In this document: positions 26,321 to 35,546 of the stretch, in pieces
How positions within the stretch are numbered: position 1 is the first letter of the stretch
Layout: each line of letters begins with the position of its first letter
Assembly (NCBI RefSeq): GCF_003344535.1
Contig: NZ_QPKS01000001.1
Coordinates: 294,037 to 358,036 of the forward strand
DNA length: 64,000 nucleotides
DNA from: Exiguobacterium flavidum
GTDB lineage: Bacteria; Bacillota; Bacilli; Exiguobacteriales; Exiguobacteriaceae
Direction: 5' to 3'
Program-made: the position numbers and the translations under genes
Notes under the pieces: generated by a model
Databases searched by the model: none
The model's input: the letters and a program-made list of their open reading frames with translations, nothing else
What the model was told of the DNA's origin: nothing

Positions 26321-27990
26321 CTGCTTTCTTCCAAGAGTTTTGCCCGTTCCTCTTCGACCAGGACGCGGCGGAGAATCTTACCGACGAATGTCTTCGGCAG
26401 CTCGGCACGGAATTCATAACTTCTTGGCACTTTATACGAGGCGAGGCGCTCGCGGCAGAATACGTCGAGCTCATCCGTCGAGACGCTGGTCTCATCCTTC
26501 AACACGATGAACGCCTTGACGGTCTCTCCACGGTATGGATCCGGGACGCCGATGACGACCGCTTCCTTGACAGCCGGATGCTCGTACAGCACTTCCTCGA
26601 CTTCACGCGGATAGATGTTGAAGCCGGAAGCGATGATCAAGTCCTTCTTCCGATCGACGATATGGAAGAACCCGTCCTCTCCCATGTAACCGAGATCTCC
26701 CGTGAACAACCAACCGTCGCGCAGGACGGCCGTCGTATCCTCAGGACGTTTCCAATAACCCTTCATCACTTGCGGACCTTTGACGGCGATCTCACCGATT
26801 TCGCCGACCTCTGCCTCCGTCTCCCCGTCGCCGAGGACGACCTTCGCATAAGTGTCCGGTACCGGGATACCGACCGAACCAGTCTCGCGCTTGTCCCAAA
26901 TACAGTTCGTATGCGTCACGGGACTCGTCTCCGACAAACCGTATCCTTCGACGATCCGTCCGCCTGTGATCCGCTCGAACTTTTCCTGCACCTCGATCGG
27001 AAGCGGTGCTGACCCCGAAATACATGCCTCGATCGACGAAAGGTCGTACTTCTTAAGCTTCGGATGGTTCAGCAGACCGACATACATCGTCGGTGCGCCC
27101 GGGAACAGATGCGGCTTTTCCTTATCGATCGTCTTGAGAACCTGATCGATCTCGAACTTCGGCAGCATGATCTGCTCGTACGCATTGAACATGCCGAAGT
27201 TGAGGTTACACGTCATGCCGTAGACGTGGAAGTATGGGACGACAGCGAGCAGCTTGCGTCCGTCTCCGCGCGTGTATTTGTAGAACCACTCATCAATCTG
27301 CTGCACGTTCGCCGTCAGGTTGAAGTGCGTCAGCATGACACCTTTAGGAAGACCGGTCGTTCCGCCCGTATATTGGAGCACGGCGACGTCCTCTTTCGGG
27401 TCGACTGCTACCGCATCGGCCGGCTCCGTTCCTCTCAGCGAGAGGAACGGGACCGAACCTGTCGTATCGATGATGATGTTGTTGTCCTTGCGCGACTTGA
27501 TCGGATAGAGCTTGTTCTTCGGGAAAGGCAGGTAGTCCGCGATACTCGTCGTGATGACCGTCGTAAGGCCTGCCGCCTTCCGGATCCGGCACGATTTCGG
27601 ATAGAGGAGGTCGAGTGTGATCAGGCGAGTCGCGCCTGAATCGAGCAGAATCTGTTCGAGCTCGCGTTCCGTATAAAGAGGATTGATTTGGACGACCGTC
27701 CCGCCTGCATAGAGCACTGCGAAATAACTGATCATGTATTGCGGGCAGTTCGGGAGCATGATTCCGACTCGGTCCCCTTTTTCCACTCCTGCCTCACGCA
27801 AAATCGTCGAAAGACGCAGCGCATCCTGCTGTACTTCGAAGAACGTCATCCGCTTCCCTAAGAAGCTGAGCGCCCTGCCTTCAGGAAAATCACGTGCTGC
27901 TTCGTCGAGCATTTGATAGAGCGGAATCTCCCGATAGTCGATCGAATGGGGTACCGCCTCCGGATAATCTTGCAGCCAAACCGGCTTCAT
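26317..27990 (-). CDS. lcfA: Long-chain acyl-CoA synthetase
   Basis: Activates long-chain fatty acids to acyl-CoA with ATP, the entry step of beta-oxidation. The 557-residue ANL-family enzyme has the P-loop-like LQYTGGTTGLPKGVMLTH (about residues 207-224), the GYGLSETSPVTH adenylate motif, TGDLGYMGEDGF, the hinge DRKKDLIIASGFNIYPREVEEVL in parts, and the catalytic lysine in PKTFVGKILRR near the end. TAGGAGGAGGG precedes the ATG. It lies directly upstream of fadR; read-through past its stop is possible since no terminator is seen. Confidence 0.95.
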   Translation of the reverse strand: MKPVWLQDYPEAVPHSIDYREIPLYQMLDEAARDFPEGRALSFLGKRMTFFEVQQDALRLSTILREAGVEKGDRVGIMLPNCPQYMISYFAVLYAGGTVVQINPLYTERELEQILLDSGATRLITLDLLYPKSCRIRKAAGLTTVITTSIADYLPFPKNKLYPIKSRKDNNIIIDTTGSVPFLSLRGTEPADAVAVDPKEDVAVLQYTGGTTGLPKGVMLTHFNLTANVQQIDEWFYKYTRGDGRKLLAVVPYFHVYGMTCNLNFGMFNAYEQIMLPKFEIDQVLKTIDKEKPHLFPGAPTMYVGLLNHPKLKKYDLSSIEACISGSAPLPIEVQEKFERITGGRIVEGYGLSETSPVTHTNCIWDKRETGSVGIPVPDTYAKVVLGDGETEAEVGEIGEIAVKGPQVMKGYWKRPEDTTAVLRDGWLFTGDLGYMGEDGFFHIVDRKKDLIIASGFNIYPREVEEVLYEHPAVKEAVVIGVPDPYRGETVKAFIVLKDETSVSTDELDVFCRERLASYKVPRSYEFRAELPKTFVGKILRRVLVEEERAKLLEESS

Positions 27991-28008
27991 CCAAATCCCT
28001 CCTCCTAA

Positions 28009-28037
28009 AAAATGAATTACTATTCACTTTAATTATA
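28009..28037 (-). promoter_or_regulatory. lcfA -10 element with degenerate FadR-like box
   Basis: TATAAT (28032-28037, minus) is followed at once by TGAATAGTAATTCATTTT (28009-28026), which keeps TGAAT and TTCATT of the FadR palindrome but not its inner bases. No good -35 is visible. Confidence 0.5.
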
Positions 28038-28073
28038 CGGGCAGTCACACCTGCAGGGCTAGTCCTGTTTTCA

Positions 28074-28101
28074 GAAAAAAAAGACAGCCTGCACGGCTGT
28101 C
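28074..28101 (-). terminator. Terminator after the YitT-like gene
   Basis: Minus strand GACAGCC / GGCTGTC stem with a GTGCA loop and seven or more T residues. Confidence 0.9.
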
Positions 28102-28111
28102 CTTTCTGAAG

Positions 28112-29008
28112 TCAGCGGGATGGATAGGTGAACCCTTCCCCGATGACCTCCCTGACTTTATGGATGACGACGAAGGCGCGAGGATCGGCCGCTTCGACGA
28201 TCTGCTTGAGCGGTGCGAGCTGGCGCTTGTCGACGATGATGTAGAGCATGTTGTTCTGCTGCTTCGTGAAGTGTCCATGACTGTGGATGACCGTCGCACT
28301 CCGCCCGAGCGTCTCCGTCAGGACGGCTGCGATCTCGCTTTGCCGGTGGCTGATGATCGTCACGGCTTCCCTGACGTTCAAGCCTTCACTGACGAAATCG
28401 ATCAACCATGATCCGATGAAGATGGCGATCAGCGTGTAGAGCATCGTCTCTTCTCCGAACAGGAGACCAGACGCCCCGACGACGGCGACGTCGATCAGGA
28501 ACATCGAGACGGCGATGCTCAAGTGGAGGTATTTGTGCATCAGACGTGCCAGGATGACACCGCCCCCGGTTGTTCCGCCGACACGGATGACGAGCCCGAT
28601 CCCGACGCCGATCAGGATACCGGCATAGACGGCACCGATCAGGCGGTTGTCGACCCCTGTCGCGAGCGGCTTCGTCACCGACAGGACGAACGACGTGACA
28701 CCGACGGAGATGACCGAATAGATCATCGTCCGTCTGCTGAGGAAGCGATAACCGATCACGAACAGGAGCATGTTCGCGATCAGCGAGACGAGTCCCATGT
28801 CCCATTCGAACAGATAGTAGAGGATGACGGTAACCCCGATCAGTCCTCCTTCCGACAAGTCGTTCGGGATCGTGAAGTAGTTGATGCCGAAGGCGAGGAT
28901 GAAGGATCCGACGACGATCCAGAGGATATCCTTGAACGAAATCAACTGGAGCGCCTCGAAGGCTCTCCGCCGTATTTCGTTCCGTGTCTCGATTTTTCTT
29001 TCGTTCAT
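28112..29008 (-). CDS. YitT family membrane protein with DUF2179 domain
   Basis: A 298-residue integral membrane protein with five or six hydrophobic helices (about residues 28-185: DILWIVVGSFILAFGINYF, the GGLIGVTVILYYLF block, and VIRVGGTTGGGVILARL) and a cytoplasmic C-terminal DUF2179 domain (REAVTIISHRQSEIAAVL). Function unknown in the family. Two ATGs compete: the one at 29014 lies only 1 nt after AAGGAG, so the second at 29008 (MNERKIETRN) with a 7-nt spacing is preferred. It is separated by terminators from both neighbours. Confidence 0.88.
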   Translation of the reverse strand: MNERKIETRNEIRRRAFEALQLISFKDILWIVVGSFILAFGINYFTIPNDLSEGGLIGVTVILYYLFEWDMGLVSLIANMLLFVIGYRFLSRRTMIYSVISVGVTSFVLSVTKPLATGVDNRLIGAVYAGILIGVGIGLVIRVGGTTGGGVILARLMHKYLHLSIAVSMFLIDVAVVGASGLLFGEETMLYTLIAIFIGSWLIDFVSEGLNVREAVTIISHRQSEIAAVLTETLGRSATVIHSHGHFTKQQNNMLYIIVDKRQLAPLKQIVEAADPRAFVVIHKVREVIGEGFTYPSR

Positions 29009-29033
29009 TTTCATTCTCCTTTCCGCTGTGCCA

Positions 29034-29071
29034 AATAAAAATTCCGCACTGAATCGTTCTCAGTACGGAAT
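29034..29071 (-). terminator. Terminator after the small membrane peptide gene
   Basis: Minus strand ATTCCGTACTGA / TCAGTGCGGAAT stem followed by TTTTATTT. Confidence 0.8.
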
Positions 29072-29097
29072 GATCACAGGCCGCGCCTGTTCTTTTG

Positions 29098-29181
29098 TCA
29101 GTTGAAGATCACCCAGAGGACGCCGACGACCAAAAAGAGCGTCGAGACGATGAACATGATCTTTGCGAGCCGTTCTAACAT
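29098..29181 (-). CDS. 27-residue single-span membrane peptide
   Basis: A short open frame, 28 codons including stop, directly after yshE. The peptide starts MLERLAKIMFIVSTL, carries one hydrophobic helix of about 18 residues (from IMFIV to VIFN) and has a basic, amphipathic start, so it should insert in the membrane with N-terminus inside. GGGGTGA lies 5 nt before the ATG and the gap to the yshE stop is only 4 bp, so translation is probably coupled. A terminator follows 27 bp downstream. No family is recognised. It may assist the DUF350 protein YshE, which is inference from position. Confidence 0.65.
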   Translation of the reverse strand: MLERLAKIMFIVSTLFLVVGVLWVIFN

Positions 29182-29185
29182 TGCT

Positions 29186-29593
29186 TCACCCCACTAGCGC
29201 CGAACCGATGACGAAAGACATGCCGATCGAGAGCGCGCAGGAGATGATGCCGACTGCGATGTTCCCTCTCTCGATTTCCTTATCGACGGGCAGGTTCGGT
29301 GTCAAAAACTCAAAAATCCAATAGGTCGAAATCAGCAAGAAGAACCCGAACGCGCTCTCGAGGAAAATCGAGATGACATGCTCCTCACCCCGGACGGTGA
29401 AGTGGACGATGTTCGCGAGTCCGATGATCTTGCCTCCGGTCGCAAGCGCGACCGCGATGTTGCCGTTCCTTATATGTTCCCAGTTCTTGTACCGTGTTGT
29501 CAACTCAAAGAGCGCGAGCCCGAGGATGATCAACAGACCGGCCACGGAATAGAGGGCTGTCGTGTAGACGTAGACGTTGTCGAAGATGTTCAT
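29186..29593 (-). CDS. yshE: YshE-like DUF350 membrane protein
   Basis: A 135-residue membrane protein with four hydrophobic helices (LYSVAGLLIILGLALFEL, the GNIAVALATGGKIIGLANIV repeat-like segment, FLESAFGFFLLISTYWIFEF, and GNIAVGIISCALSIGMSFVIG). The repeated GNIAV blocks are the internal duplication typical of DUF350. Function unknown. It keeps the B. subtilis place between mutS2 and lcfA and starts 7 bp after the mutS2 stop. Confidence 0.88.
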   Translation of the reverse strand: MNIFDNVYVYTTALYSVAGLLIILGLALFELTTRYKNWEHIRNGNIAVALATGGKIIGLANIVHFTVRGEEHVISIFLESAFGFFLLISTYWIFEFLTPNLPVDKEIERGNIAVGIISCALSIGMSFVIGSALVG

Positions 29594-29600
29594 GAATACC

Positions 29601-31958
29601 TCACTTCAGCTCGACGACCGTCACGCCGAGTCCGCCTTCGCCCATGCCGCCCGGACGCTGCGATTTGACGTTGCGGTGTCCGCGCAAGTATTCCTGGACG
29701 CCTTGGCGCATCGCACCAGTCCCCATGCCGTGGATGATGCGCAGCTGGTCGTAGTTCGAGAGCAGCGCCTGGTCCATGAAGCGTTCGAGCTTCGACAGCC
29801 CTTCCTCGACCCGCACGCCGCGCAGGTCGAGCTCTGCCGACGGCGTCGACTGCTTCGTCAGCGATGAACCGCGCGTCGGTTTCGGTACCTTCTTCGGCTG
29901 ACCGACCTTGACGAGGTCGGATGCCTTGACGTTCACTTTCATGATGCCGACCTGGACCGTATACTCACCGTTCGATGCCTGATTGACGATATAGCCTTTT
30001 TGGTTGAAAGTCGTCACCTTGACTTCCTCGCCCTTCGCGAACGTCTCTTCCTTCGCGAACTTCGATTTCACCTTGGCGATTTTCTTGTCTTGTAGCGTCG
30101 GTTTCGCCGATTCAAGCTGTTTTCGCGCATCGATCAGTTCGTGTTCCTTGACGATTCCCTCGTCACGCAACTGTTTCAGACGTTTGATGACAGCATCTGC
30201 TTCTTTCTGTGCCCGTTCGACGGCACGCGCAGCCCGTTCTTCTGCCTTAGCAAGAATCTCGTTGCGTTCCGCTTCGAGCACTTCACGTTCCGAATCGAAC
30301 GCTTCCCTCTCCTGCTCGAGTTCGAGACGCTCCACTTTCAACTTCTCCTCGAGGTGTTCTGCCCGTTGTTTCGCTTCCTCGAGCTGCGCGATCATCGTCT
30401 CGACCGACTTCGCATCGGTCCCGATCTGTCCGCGTGCCGCTTCGATGACGAGGTCGGATAATCCGAGACGCTTCGAGATCTCGAAGGCATTCGAACGGCC
30501 CGGCACACCGATCAGCAGACGATACGTCGGACTGAGCGACTCGACGTCGAACTCCATCGACGCATTGACGACGCCTTCCCGGTTGTAGCCGTATGCTTTC
30601 AACTCGGAGTAATGGGTCGTCGCCGCTACACGTGCCCCGCGCCGCTTCACTTCATCGAGGATGGCGATCGCGAGAGCGGCACCTTCCGTCGGGTCGGTAC
30701 CGGCTCCGAGCTCATCGAACAGGACAAGACTCATGAAGTCGATCTTCTCCATCATCGAGACGATGTTCGTCATATGCGAGCTGAACGTAGACAGGTTCTG
30801 CTCGATCGACTGCTCGTCACCGATATCGGCATAGATCGCGTCAAAGACACCGAGTTCCGTCTCGTCTGCGGCAGGGACATAGAGCCCCGATTGCGCCATC
30901 AGCTGAAGCAGGCCGATCGTCTTGAGCGTCACCGTCTTACCACCGGTGTTCGGACCGGTGATGACGAGAGAGGTGAACTCTCCGCCAAGCGAGACCGTGA
31001 TCGGTACGACTGCCTCGTCCGGGATGAATGGATGGCGCGCTTCCTTCAGGATGATTCGGCGCTCATCGTTGAGGAGAGGTGCGACGGCACGAAGGGCATG
31101 TCCGTAGAGTGCCTTCGCCATGATGAAATCGAGCTCTGCGAGTGCGTCGAGATTCGCTCGCAGTGCTTCACCGACCGAACCGACGATGGCCGACAGCTCT
31201 GCGAGAATCCGCTCGATCTCAGCCCGCTCTTTCAGACGGGCCTCCTGAATCTCGTTGTTCGTCGTCACGACCGCCTGCGGCTCGATGAAGAGCGTCGCGC
31301 CGGACGCCGACTGATCATGGACGATCCCGCCGAACGCTTGCCGGTATTCCTGCTTGACCGGAACGCAGTAGCGGTCGTTCCGGATCGTGACGATCGCGTC
31401 CGACAGCATCTTCGAATTGCTGCGGAGGACACCGTCAAGCTTCGAGCGTACGCCTCCTTCGAGTGAACGGAGTTGCGTCCGCAATCCGCGGAGTTTATCG
31501 CTCGCGGAATCCTGGACCGTTCCTTGATCGTCGATCGCATGGCGGATCGACTGTTCGACCTCGACGAGTTTCGTGATCAGCGCGATCCGTTCGTCGAGTT
31601 CCGGGAGATGCAGATCCTGGTGGTCCTCATGGAGCCGTTCCTGGAACGCCTTCACCTGGCGTCCCGAATAGACGACATCCGCGATGGCGAGCAATTCGCT
31701 CGTCGAGAGGACCGAACCGATCTCAGCCCGCTTCACCTCGCTGCGCACATCCGTCAGCCCGCCGAACGGGTAGCGGTCACGCAAGCGATAGACCGTCGTA
31801 GCCTCCGTCGTCAGAGCGAGAAGCTCTGTCACTTCCTCATATGATTCGGACGGTTGCATCTTGTGCACGAGTCCGGCACCGAGCGAGCTCGCCGTGTGCC
31901 GAGCGAGAGTTTGTTTCAATTTATCGTATTCCAATACGCGTAAAGCGTTCGCATTCAA
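29601..31958 (-). CDS. mutS2: MutS2, endonuclease/ATPase acting on branched DNA and collided ribosomes
   Basis: The 785-residue product has the MutS core and ABC ATPase (GPNTGGKT, DELGAGTDPTEGAAL), a long coiled-coil (about residues 515-640, rich in E and K) and a C-terminal Smr nuclease domain (ELDLRGVRVEEGLSKLE, HGMGTGAMRQGVQEYL). In Bacillus MutS2 limits recombination and splits stalled ribosomes. The start is a TTG at 31958 with GGGGG about 10 nt upstream; an ATG 4 bp downstream is out of frame. It begins 2 nt after the polX stop, so the two are coupled. Confidence 0.95.
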   Translation of the reverse strand: MNANALRVLEYDKLKQTLARHTASSLGAGLVHKMQPSESYEEVTELLALTTEATTVYRLRDRYPFGGLTDVRSEVKRAEIGSVLSTSELLAIADVVYSGRQVKAFQERLHEDHQDLHLPELDERIALITKLVEVEQSIRHAIDDQGTVQDSASDKLRGLRTQLRSLEGGVRSKLDGVLRSNSKMLSDAIVTIRNDRYCVPVKQEYRQAFGGIVHDQSASGATLFIEPQAVVTTNNEIQEARLKERAEIERILAELSAIVGSVGEALRANLDALAELDFIMAKALYGHALRAVAPLLNDERRIILKEARHPFIPDEAVVPITVSLGGEFTSLVITGPNTGGKTVTLKTIGLLQLMAQSGLYVPAADETELGVFDAIYADIGDEQSIEQNLSTFSSHMTNIVSMMEKIDFMSLVLFDELGAGTDPTEGAALAIAILDEVKRRGARVAATTHYSELKAYGYNREGVVNASMEFDVESLSPTYRLLIGVPGRSNAFEISKRLGLSDLVIEAARGQIGTDAKSVETMIAQLEEAKQRAEHLEEKLKVERLELEQEREAFDSEREVLEAERNEILAKAEERAARAVERAQKEADAVIKRLKQLRDEGIVKEHELIDARKQLESAKPTLQDKKIAKVKSKFAKEETFAKGEEVKVTTFNQKGYIVNQASNGEYTVQVGIMKVNVKASDLVKVGQPKKVPKPTRGSSLTKQSTPSAELDLRGVRVEEGLSKLERFMDQALLSNYDQLRIIHGMGTGAMRQGVQEYLRGHRNVKSQRPGGMGEGGLGVTVVELK

Positions 31959-31960
31959 AA

Positions 31961-33673
31961 TTAATTGCCCCCTTGACGTTTCCGGTCAAAGAAAGCCCGC
32001 GCCTCCTCTGCCGTCCACGTGTTGATCACATCACTTGGCTCCAAATACGCTTTACGGGCGTGAAGGACTCCAAGTTTCATGTCTTCTAGCATATCAGGAC
32101 GGTGTGCATCCGTGTTGATCATGAGCTTGACCCCTGCCGCCTTCGCCTTTGCGAGCGTCGACGCGGTCAAATCGAATCGCGCCGGATTCGCATTGAGCTC
32201 AAGAGCCGTCCCGGTCTCTTGCGCAAGCTCGATCAGCTGATCGACGTCGACCGCATATCCGTCCCTCCGGCCGATCAGCCGCCCTGTCGGATGAGCGATC
32301 AGGGAGACGTATTGGTTGCGGCAAGCATTCGCGAAGCGATACATGATCTCTTCCGTCGTCTGGTCGAACTTCGAGTGGATCGAAGCGATGACGAAATCCA
32401 TCTCGGCGAGGAATTCATCCTCGTAATCGAGAGACCCGTCAGGCAGGATGTCCATCTCTACCCCGCAAAGAATCATCATGTCGGGATGCTGTGTGCGCGC
32501 TGCCTCGATTTCTTCCCGTTGCGAACGCAGGCGTTCGACCGTCAGGCCGTTGACGAACTTCATGTATTGACTGTGGTCCGTGATCGCCATCCACTCGTAT
32601 CCGCGGCTTTCGCAGGCATCGACGAGTTCATCGACCGACAGGGTGCCGTCCGACCATTTCGTATGCATATGCGCATCCGCCTTGATGTCTTCGAACGTGA
32701 TCAGACGGCTCAAGTCCTCTTCGAATTCCCGGTGACCGGCCCGAAGCTCTGGCGAGATGTAAGGAAGACCGTATCGTTCGAACAGTTCTTCTTCCGTCTC
32801 AGGCTGCCATAGACCGTCCTTCGTCTCGACACCGTATTCCGAGATGCTTTCGCCACGCTCCTTCGCAAGCTGGCGCATCCGGACATTGTGTTCCTTCGAT
32901 CCCGTGAAATGGTGGAGCGTCGACGCGAATGCCGCGTCCTCGACCAGACGGAAATCGACCGGGATGTACTCTTCCCGTTTGAGGACGAGTGATATCTTCG
33001 TATCGCCCGCTGCGACGACCTCGTCGATCAGTTCGATCGCGAGGAGCGCCTGCTTGACCTGTTCCGGCTCGTTCGTCGAGATGATGAAGTCGAGGTCCTT
33101 GCACGTCTCTTCCGCGCGCCGGAAACTCCCGCCGACCTCAAAACGGATGATGTCCGGCAGGTCCTGCAAGTATCGTAAGATTTCAGCGACAGTTTTTCGC
33201 ATGACGCCATAGGGCAGCCGTTCCGGTCGTGTCTGGAAGGATTCGAGCGCCTTCGCATACTTCTCGACCGTCTTCTTCCCGAAGCCCGGCATCTCCTCGA
33301 CCGTACCGTCGGCAAGTTTTTCTGCGAACGTCCCTGCGTCGACGACGCCGACCGCATGGAGCTTCGCGAGTTTCTTCCCGCCAAGCCCTGGTATTTTAAG
33401 AAGCGCGATGAGTCCTTCCGGAACCTCCGACTCGAGCTCGGTCATCGCCGTGCTCGTCCCGGTCGAGCGGAATTCCTCAAGGACGGTCGCCGTCCCTTTT
33501 CCGATTCCCTTGAGCGTAGTGAAGTCCTCGATTTGATCGAACGCTTCTCCTGCATTCTCAAGGATTGCCGCCGCCTTACGGAAAGCATTGATTTTGAACG
33601 GATTTTCACCCTTCACCTCAAGATAGACCGAGATGCGTTCTAAATGACGAATTGCCTCCTGTGTCGTTCTCAT
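31961..33673 (-). CDS. polX: PolX-family DNA polymerase/3'-5' exonuclease with PHP domain
   Basis: A family X polymerase for base-excision gap filling. The 570-residue product, the same length as Bacillus PolX, has the N-terminal 8-kDa part, helix-hairpin-helix motifs (FTTLKGIGKGTA, LLKIPGLGGKKLAKL, EMPGFGKKTVEKY), the nucleotidyltransferase site (EVGGSFRRAEETCKDLDFII) and a C-terminal PHP phosphoesterase (ADAHMHTKWSDGT). The start at 33673 follows GAGGGGAG. The terminator of cvpA lies just upstream, so polX-mutS2-yshE should have a separate promoter, which I could not place. Confidence 0.95.
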   Translation of the reverse strand: MRTTQEAIRHLERISVYLEVKGENPFKINAFRKAAAILENAGEAFDQIEDFTTLKGIGKGTATVLEEFRSTGTSTAMTELESEVPEGLIALLKIPGLGGKKLAKLHAVGVVDAGTFAEKLADGTVEEMPGFGKKTVEKYAKALESFQTRPERLPYGVMRKTVAEILRYLQDLPDIIRFEVGGSFRRAEETCKDLDFIISTNEPEQVKQALLAIELIDEVVAAGDTKISLVLKREEYIPVDFRLVEDAAFASTLHHFTGSKEHNVRMRQLAKERGESISEYGVETKDGLWQPETEEELFERYGLPYISPELRAGHREFEEDLSRLITFEDIKADAHMHTKWSDGTLSVDELVDACESRGYEWMAITDHSQYMKFVNGLTVERLRSQREEIEAARTQHPDMMILCGVEMDILPDGSLDYEDEFLAEMDFVIASIHSKFDQTTEEIMYRFANACRNQYVSLIAHPTGRLIGRRDGYAVDVDQLIELAQETGTALELNANPARFDLTASTLAKAKAAGVKLMINTDAHRPDMLEDMKLGVLHARKAYLEPSDVINTWTAEEARAFFDRKRQGGN

Positions 33674-33688
33674 CGGATATCTCCCCTC

Positions 33689-33713
33689 AAAAAAAGCTCC
33701 CACGCCTGGGAGC
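33689..33713 (-). terminator. Terminator after cvpA
   Basis: Minus strand GGCTCCCA / TGGGAGC stem with a short loop and seven T residues, ending just before the polX ribosome site. Confidence 0.85.
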
Positions 33714-33716
33714 CGA

Positions 33717-34265
33717 TTAGTTTGTCAAACCTACTTTTTCCATCAGCCAGTCCGCGAGCAGCGGTGTGTTCGTGACGATGTAGTTCGCGAGCCCTGAGTC
33801 CGCAAGCGCGTCCTGAACCGATTGGACCGGAACGAAAGCAGCAAGGAACAGCAGGAAGAATACGAAGATGTACATCTCGATGAACCCGAGCACTCCTCCG
33901 AGCAGCCCCTTCAGCTGCTTCAGGATCGGCGCATTCGTCAGGAAATCGAACATCGATAGGATGATCGAAAGGACGATTTTCGTGACGAAGAACAGGACGA
34001 TGAACCAGAATACCTTATAGAAGATATCATCGAGGCTTCCGGCCTGCGTGACATCGAACATCTTCAGGTCGATACCTGCATCGTCGAGCGTCGACGGATA
34101 TGGAATCCAAAGCTTGAACTTCTCTGCAAGATCGTCGTAGAACGTGATCGCCACGAGGAATGCGATGATCAGACTGAGGAGATGCCCCGCCTGCAGGATG
34201 AATCCGCGGCGTACCCCCGTCATGACTCCGAGCGCAAGCAGCAGAAGGATTATGAAAGTCACCAT
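33717..34265 (-). CDS. yshB: CvpA family membrane protein (YshB)
   Basis: A 182-residue membrane protein of the colicin V production family, with four hydrophobic helices (N-terminal VTFIILLLLALGVMTG, LSLIIAFLVAITFY, VFWFIVLFFVTKIVLSII and YIFVFFLLFLAAFVP). The GxxRGF motif (GVRRGFILQAGHL) after helix one is characteristic. Role in Bacillus not settled. It starts 2 bp after the zapA stop, as yshAB in B. subtilis. Confidence 0.9.
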   Translation of the reverse strand: MVTFIILLLLALGVMTGVRRGFILQAGHLLSLIIAFLVAITFYDDLAEKFKLWIPYPSTLDDAGIDLKMFDVTQAGSLDDIFYKVFWFIVLFFVTKIVLSIILSMFDFLTNAPILKQLKGLLGGVLGFIEMYIFVFFLLFLAAFVPVQSVQDALADSGLANYIVTNTPLLADWLMEKVGLTN

Positions 34266-34267
34266 CT

Positions 34268-34504
34268 TTACGCGTCACCCAAATTCTTTTTTATTTTTAA
34301 ATAGTCACTCCCGATGTTAAGCGCAGCTAACACGGCGATCTGCCGGACGTCGAGTTGCGGTGCCTGGTCCCGGATTTCACGGATTTTCGTGTCCACGAGG
34401 AGACCTACTTCACGAACGTGTTCGGGCGACTCCGTTCCGACGATCGTATAGTCGCTTCCTGCGATATGGATCGTCGTTCGGTTCAGTGCTTCTGAATCAG
34501 CCAT
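34268..34504 (-). CDS. zapA: Cell division protein ZapA
   Basis: Small FtsZ-ring stabiliser that cross-links protofilaments. The 78-residue product has the DYTIVGTESPEHVREV globular head and a C-terminal helix (VRQIAVLAALNIGSDYLKIKK) that forms the coiled-coil tetramer. GGGGAGGAG precedes the ATG at 34504; the frame open to 34627 overlaps the divergent rnhC region and has no support. In operon with yshB. Confidence 0.92.
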   Translation of the reverse strand: MADSEALNRTTIHIAGSDYTIVGTESPEHVREVGLLVDTKIREIRDQAPQLDVRQIAVLAALNIGSDYLKIKKNLGDA

Positions 34505-34619
34505 TTTTTCTCCTCCCCAACCTTTGCTTCCTTCATATAGTACCATCAATTCTGAAATAGGAAAAGAAGTCCACTGAATGCTGATCAGGTGGTATGCTAG
34601 TTCCGAAAGGATGAGATGC

Positions 34620-35534
34620 ATGGCCACAGTCGTACTTCAATTACCAACAGCCGTCCAAGATGAAATCATGACGGCGTATGCCACGGGCAAAGTAAACTCC
34701 CCGCCCCATGCGCGTTTCCAGGCGAAAGTGCCCGGTTGCGTCGTTACTGTCTATAATTCCGGAAAAGTGATGTTCCAGGGAAATGCCGCAGAGTCCGAAG
34801 CAGCGAAGTATGGGACTGCCCTTCCTAAAAAAACGAGTACACCGTCAGGGTCACTCCCTGAAGGCTTCGCGAATTGGTCCGTAGTCGGCAGCGACGAGGT
34901 CGGAAAAGGCGATTTCTTCGGTCCGCTCGTCGTCGTCGCGGCCTATGTGCCGAAAGAGAAAATCGCACTCGTCCGGGAGCTCGGCGTGCGGGACTCGAAG
35001 GCTCTGAATGATACCGAGATTCGTAAAATCGCCCGCGACCTGCATTCCGTCATTCCGTATGAATTCAAGATTCTCGATAACCCTCGCTATAACGAGATGC
35101 AAAGAACGATGACCCAAGGGAAGATGACGGCCATCCTCCACAACGCGGCACTCGGAGGACTGCTCGAGCGGCTCGAGGATAAGCCCGACGCGATCCTGAT
35201 CGATCAGTTCGCGGAGCGTTCCGTCTATTTGAAACATATATCCGGTGAGACACGCCAAGTCAAAGACCTGCTCCATTTCTCGACGAAGGCAGAAGGTTTG
35301 CATGTCGCAGTCGCCGCCGCATCGATCATCGCCCGGGCCATCTTCCTGAAAGAGATGGACAAGCTGAGCAGCGAAGCGGGCATCACGATTCCAAAAGGAG
35401 CTGGCAGACAAGTGGACGAAGCGGCAGCGAAACTGATTCGCCGAATCGGCGAAGAGCAGTTGGCCCGTTATACGAAGCGCCATTTCGCGAACACGAAGAA
35501 AGCAGTCGGAATCGCTTCAAAGATCAAACGATGA
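34620..35534 (+). CDS. rnhC: Ribonuclease HIII
   Basis: Cleaves RNA in RNA-DNA hybrids, clearing R-loops and Okazaki primers. The 304-residue product has the N-terminal TBP-like substrate-binding domain (about residues 1-80, with VTVYNSGKVMFQGN) and the catalytic RNase H domain with the GSDEVGKGDFFGPLVVVA block (first acidic pair D-E), DSKALND and DQFAERSVY. AAAGGATGAG precedes the ATG at 34620. A terminator follows. It is divergent from zapA as in B. subtilis. Confidence 0.95.
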   Translation: MATVVLQLPTAVQDEIMTAYATGKVNSPPHARFQAKVPGCVVTVYNSGKVMFQGNAAESEAAKYGTALPKKTSTPSGSLPEGFANWSVVGSDEVGKGDFFGPLVVVAAYVPKEKIALVRELGVRDSKALNDTEIRKIARDLHSVIPYEFKILDNPRYNEMQRTMTQGKMTAILHNAALGGLLERLEDKPDAILIDQFAERSVYLKHISGETRQVKDLLHFSTKAEGLHVAVAAASIIARAIFLKEMDKLSSEAGITIPKGAGRQVDEAAAKLIRRIGEEQLARYTKRHFANTKKAVGIASKIKR

Positions 35535-35546
35535 CGTACATGAATC

